A stretch of 64,000 bases of DNA from Fibrobacter sp. GTDB taxonomy: Bacteria > Fibrobacterota > Fibrobacteria > Fibrobacterales > Fibrobacteraceae. Positions 62,553 to 64,000 of the stretch are shown here, piece after piece. The notes below the pieces were generated by a model. It searched no databases and had not been told where the DNA came from. It saw only the letters and a list, made by a program, of their open reading frames with translations. The DNA is taken from NCBI GenBank assembly GCA_017649565.1, contig JAGCGO010000100.1:1-64000 (forward strand), written 5' to 3'. Position 1 is the first letter of the stretch. Each line of letters starts with the position of its first letter. The translations under genes were made by a program, and so were the position numbers.

Positions 62553-63587
62553 ATGAATCATAATCTTCATAAAAAGCATTCTCGGATTGCTTTGGCATTC
62601 CTTTTCACTCTCGTCTGTGCCGCATCTGCTTTTGCCGCAGACAAGATTTCCATCGGTTACCTCTCTTCTACGGGTCAGGGAAAATTCTTCATCGCTAAAG
62701 ATGCCGGCATCTTCGAGAAGAACGGACTTGACGTGACCCTAGTGGAATTCTCGAATTCCGGTGACGGCATCGCCGCGGTCCGCGCGGGCAAACTCGACGC
62801 CGGTGCATTCGGTTCACTCGCTCCTCTCATCCATATTGCCCAGGGCGCAGACATCCGCGTCATTGGCGGTATCATGGGTGGCGACCAGGCAGTCATTACC
62901 CGCAAAGAAAACGCCGGGGCCGTCAAGAAGCTGAGCGACCTCAAGGGAAAGAGGGTGGCCACCATCCGATTAGGCACCGCAGACGCAATCGTCCGCGGCG
63001 GCCTCAAGAAAGAAGGTGTCGACTGGCACAAAGATGTCACCATCGTTGAACTCAAGAACCCGCCTGCCGTCATCGAAGCCGTCAAGAACGGAAGCGTTTA
63101 TGCAGGCGTCACTTGGGGCCCTCACGACCTCCGCGCCGAAGAAGCCGGGCTTTCTGTGGTGCTCCGCAGTAAGGACATCAACCCCGGGCATATCTGCTGC
63201 AGGCTTATCGCATCGCTCCGAAAAATCGAAGGCCGAGACGACGTTTACAAGCGCCTGGTCAAATCGCTGATCGAAGCCGAAGAACTTGTACAGAATGACC
63301 ACAAGAAGAGCGTGGAAATTATCGCCAAGTGGATCAAGCTCGACACGGCCCTTGTAAACAAGGCGTTCTACAGCGGTCATGTCACGCAAGATACCGATCC
63401 GAACGTGAAGGGCGTCGAATTCTTCTGGGATTTCTTGAAGGATGCTGAATTCATCAAGTCCGACAAGAAGGTCGCTGAATATGTGCGTACCGACTTCTAC
63501 CAGAAAGCCATCGCAGAACTCCGCAAGCAAAAGCCGAATTCCGAGTTTTACGCGAACGCTGAAAAAATATTCAAGTCCAGAAACTAG
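62553..63587 (+). CDS. ABC transporter substrate-binding protein (SsuA/TauA/NMT1-like)
   Basis: 344 residues. Signal peptide to about residue 28 (FAA followed by D). Type 2 periplasmic-binding fold: ISIGYLSSTGQGKFFIAKDAGIFEKNGLDVTLVEF, then DGIAAVRAGKLDAGAFGS and DLKGKRVATIRLGTADAI, typical of sulfonate/nitrate/taurine binders. GGAGG lies seven bases before ATG 62553; a TTG at 62547 is less likely. Ligand unknown; a sulfur compound fits the nitrogenase-like neighbours. Confidence 0.87.
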   Translation: MNHNLHKKHSRIALAFLFTLVCAASAFAADKISIGYLSSTGQGKFFIAKDAGIFEKNGLDVTLVEFSNSGDGIAAVRAGKLDAGAFGSLAPLIHIAQGADIRVIGGIMGGDQAVITRKENAGAVKKLSDLKGKRVATIRLGTADAIVRGGLKKEGVDWHKDVTIVELKNPPAVIEAVKNGSVYAGVTWGPHDLRAEEAGLSVVLRSKDINPGHICCRLIASLRKIEGRDDVYKRLVKSLIEAEELVQNDHKKSVEIIAKWIKLDTALVNKAFYSGHVTQDTDPNVKGVEFFWDFLKDAEFIKSDKKVAEYVRTDFYQKAIAELRKQKPNSEFYANAEKIFKSRN

Positions 63588-63599
63588 AGGTGAGACAAC

Positions 63600-64000
63600 A
63601 TGAGTCAAAAGCAAAGTGGTTTTGAAGCGACGAATCTCGGTTTTTCTTACGATGGCAAGGCCATCCTGAAAGACATCAACTTGAAAATAAATCAAGGTGA
63701 ATTCGTGTGTCTGCTGGGCGAAAGCGGCAGCGGTAAAACTACCTTGCTGAATCTTTTCGCAGGCCTCACCAAGCCGGACGAGGGCCATATTTATTGGAAC
63801 GGAAAGGAAATCGAGAAACCTTCCGCCGAAAGGAGTGTCGTCTTCCAAGACTACTCTCTTTTCCCTTGGCTCACCCTTCTCCAGAACGTCACGCTCGCCA
63901 TCAAGAAGACTAAAAAAGTCAAGAGTGGCGATGCGAAACATTTGGCCGAAGAATACCTGAACTTGGTGGGACTTTCGAGAAGCCTCAACAAATATCCCTT
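63600..64000 (+). CDS. ABC transporter ATP-binding protein (SsuB/TauB-like), 3' end cut by window
   Basis: 133 codons visible. ATNLGFSYDGKAIL at the N-terminus, Walker A GESGSGKTTLL and Q-loop VFQDYSLFPWLT are typical of SsuB/TauB/NrtD ATPases. It begins 12 bases after the binding-protein stop, with AGAGG before the ATG. The signature motif and any permease gene lie beyond the window. Confidence 0.88.
   Translation, partial: MSQKQSGFEATNLGFSYDGKAILKDINLKINQGEFVCLLGESGSGKTTLLNLFAGLTKPDEGHIYWNGKEIEKPSAERSVVFQDYSLFPWLTLLQNVTLAIKKTKKVKSGDAKHLAEEYLNLVGLSRSLNKYP

Overview
The window looks like a chromosomal segment from a Fibrobacter-type bacterium (Fibrobacterota, FCB group). The evidence is a FISUMP-type lipoprotein (19517-20074), a TIGR02147-type Fibrobacter paralogous-family protein with a secreted partner (22036-24413), a modular GH5 cellulase with two CBM11-like modules and a C-terminal sorting-like domain (5917-8613), many lipoproteins, and promoter-like boxes matching TAnnTTTG, the Bacteroidetes -7 consensus. 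No rRNA, tRNA, CRISPR array, transposase or phage module was seen. Coding density is high, and gene pairs often overlap as ATGA.

Layout. 1-2564: 3'-truncated ileS. 2.8-5.8 kb: MFS sugar porter, small coiled-coil protein, AzlCD exporter. 5.9-10.5 kb: GH5 cellulase, small exported protein, mltG. 10.5-17.6 kb: a leftward six-gene operon of a small membrane protein, ABC-2 ATPase and permease, two degenerate PilT-like ATPases, and a patatin-like protein with a predicted beta-barrel. 17.7-21.3 kb: AspT/YidE-type transporter, FISUMP lipoprotein, GGGP synthase family enzyme. 21.26-22.04 kb: a gene-poor stretch holding a candidate structured RNA. 22.0-28.3 kb: TIGR02147 protein, lipoprotein, TrmB-like methyltransferase, another lipoprotein, M6 protease. 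28.4-39.0 kb: hisE-hisG, then a long rightward housekeeping cluster (EAL-HDOD protein, recR, engB, mlaE/mlaF-like, pyrC, plsC-like, rnr, RgpF-like). 40.5-43.1 kb: rpmH-rnpA-yidD-yidC. 43.2-52.2 kb: DEAD-box helicase, AlkD-like protein, DUF4419 lipoprotein, BASS transporter, radical SAM protein, pyridoxamine kinase, CytX, HD protein.

52.2-64.0 kb holds the most unusual content: a nitrogenase-like gene island. A short NifB-like radical SAM protein, a NifX-like protein and a LysR regulator run leftward, followed by a DUF4418/FtsX/LolD-type trio. They diverge from genes for an Fe protein and two NifD/NifK-like subunits. Next come a 13-codon Cys-containing ORF, a porin, and a sulfonate/nitrate-type ABC uptake system that runs off the window. 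All six P-cluster-type cysteines and the cofactor Cys and His ligands can be placed. The NifD active-site His195 and Gln191 equivalents are Phe and Trp, and no NifE/N, NifV or NifI is present. With the LysR gene and the organosulfur-type transporter, this fits a methylthio-alkane reductase (Mar) type sulfur-salvage system better than nitrogen fixation. An 8-base word, ACCTAGCG, occurs three times in the divergent promoter region and may be the regulator's binding site. The leader before the porin has features of Cys-responsive attenuation.
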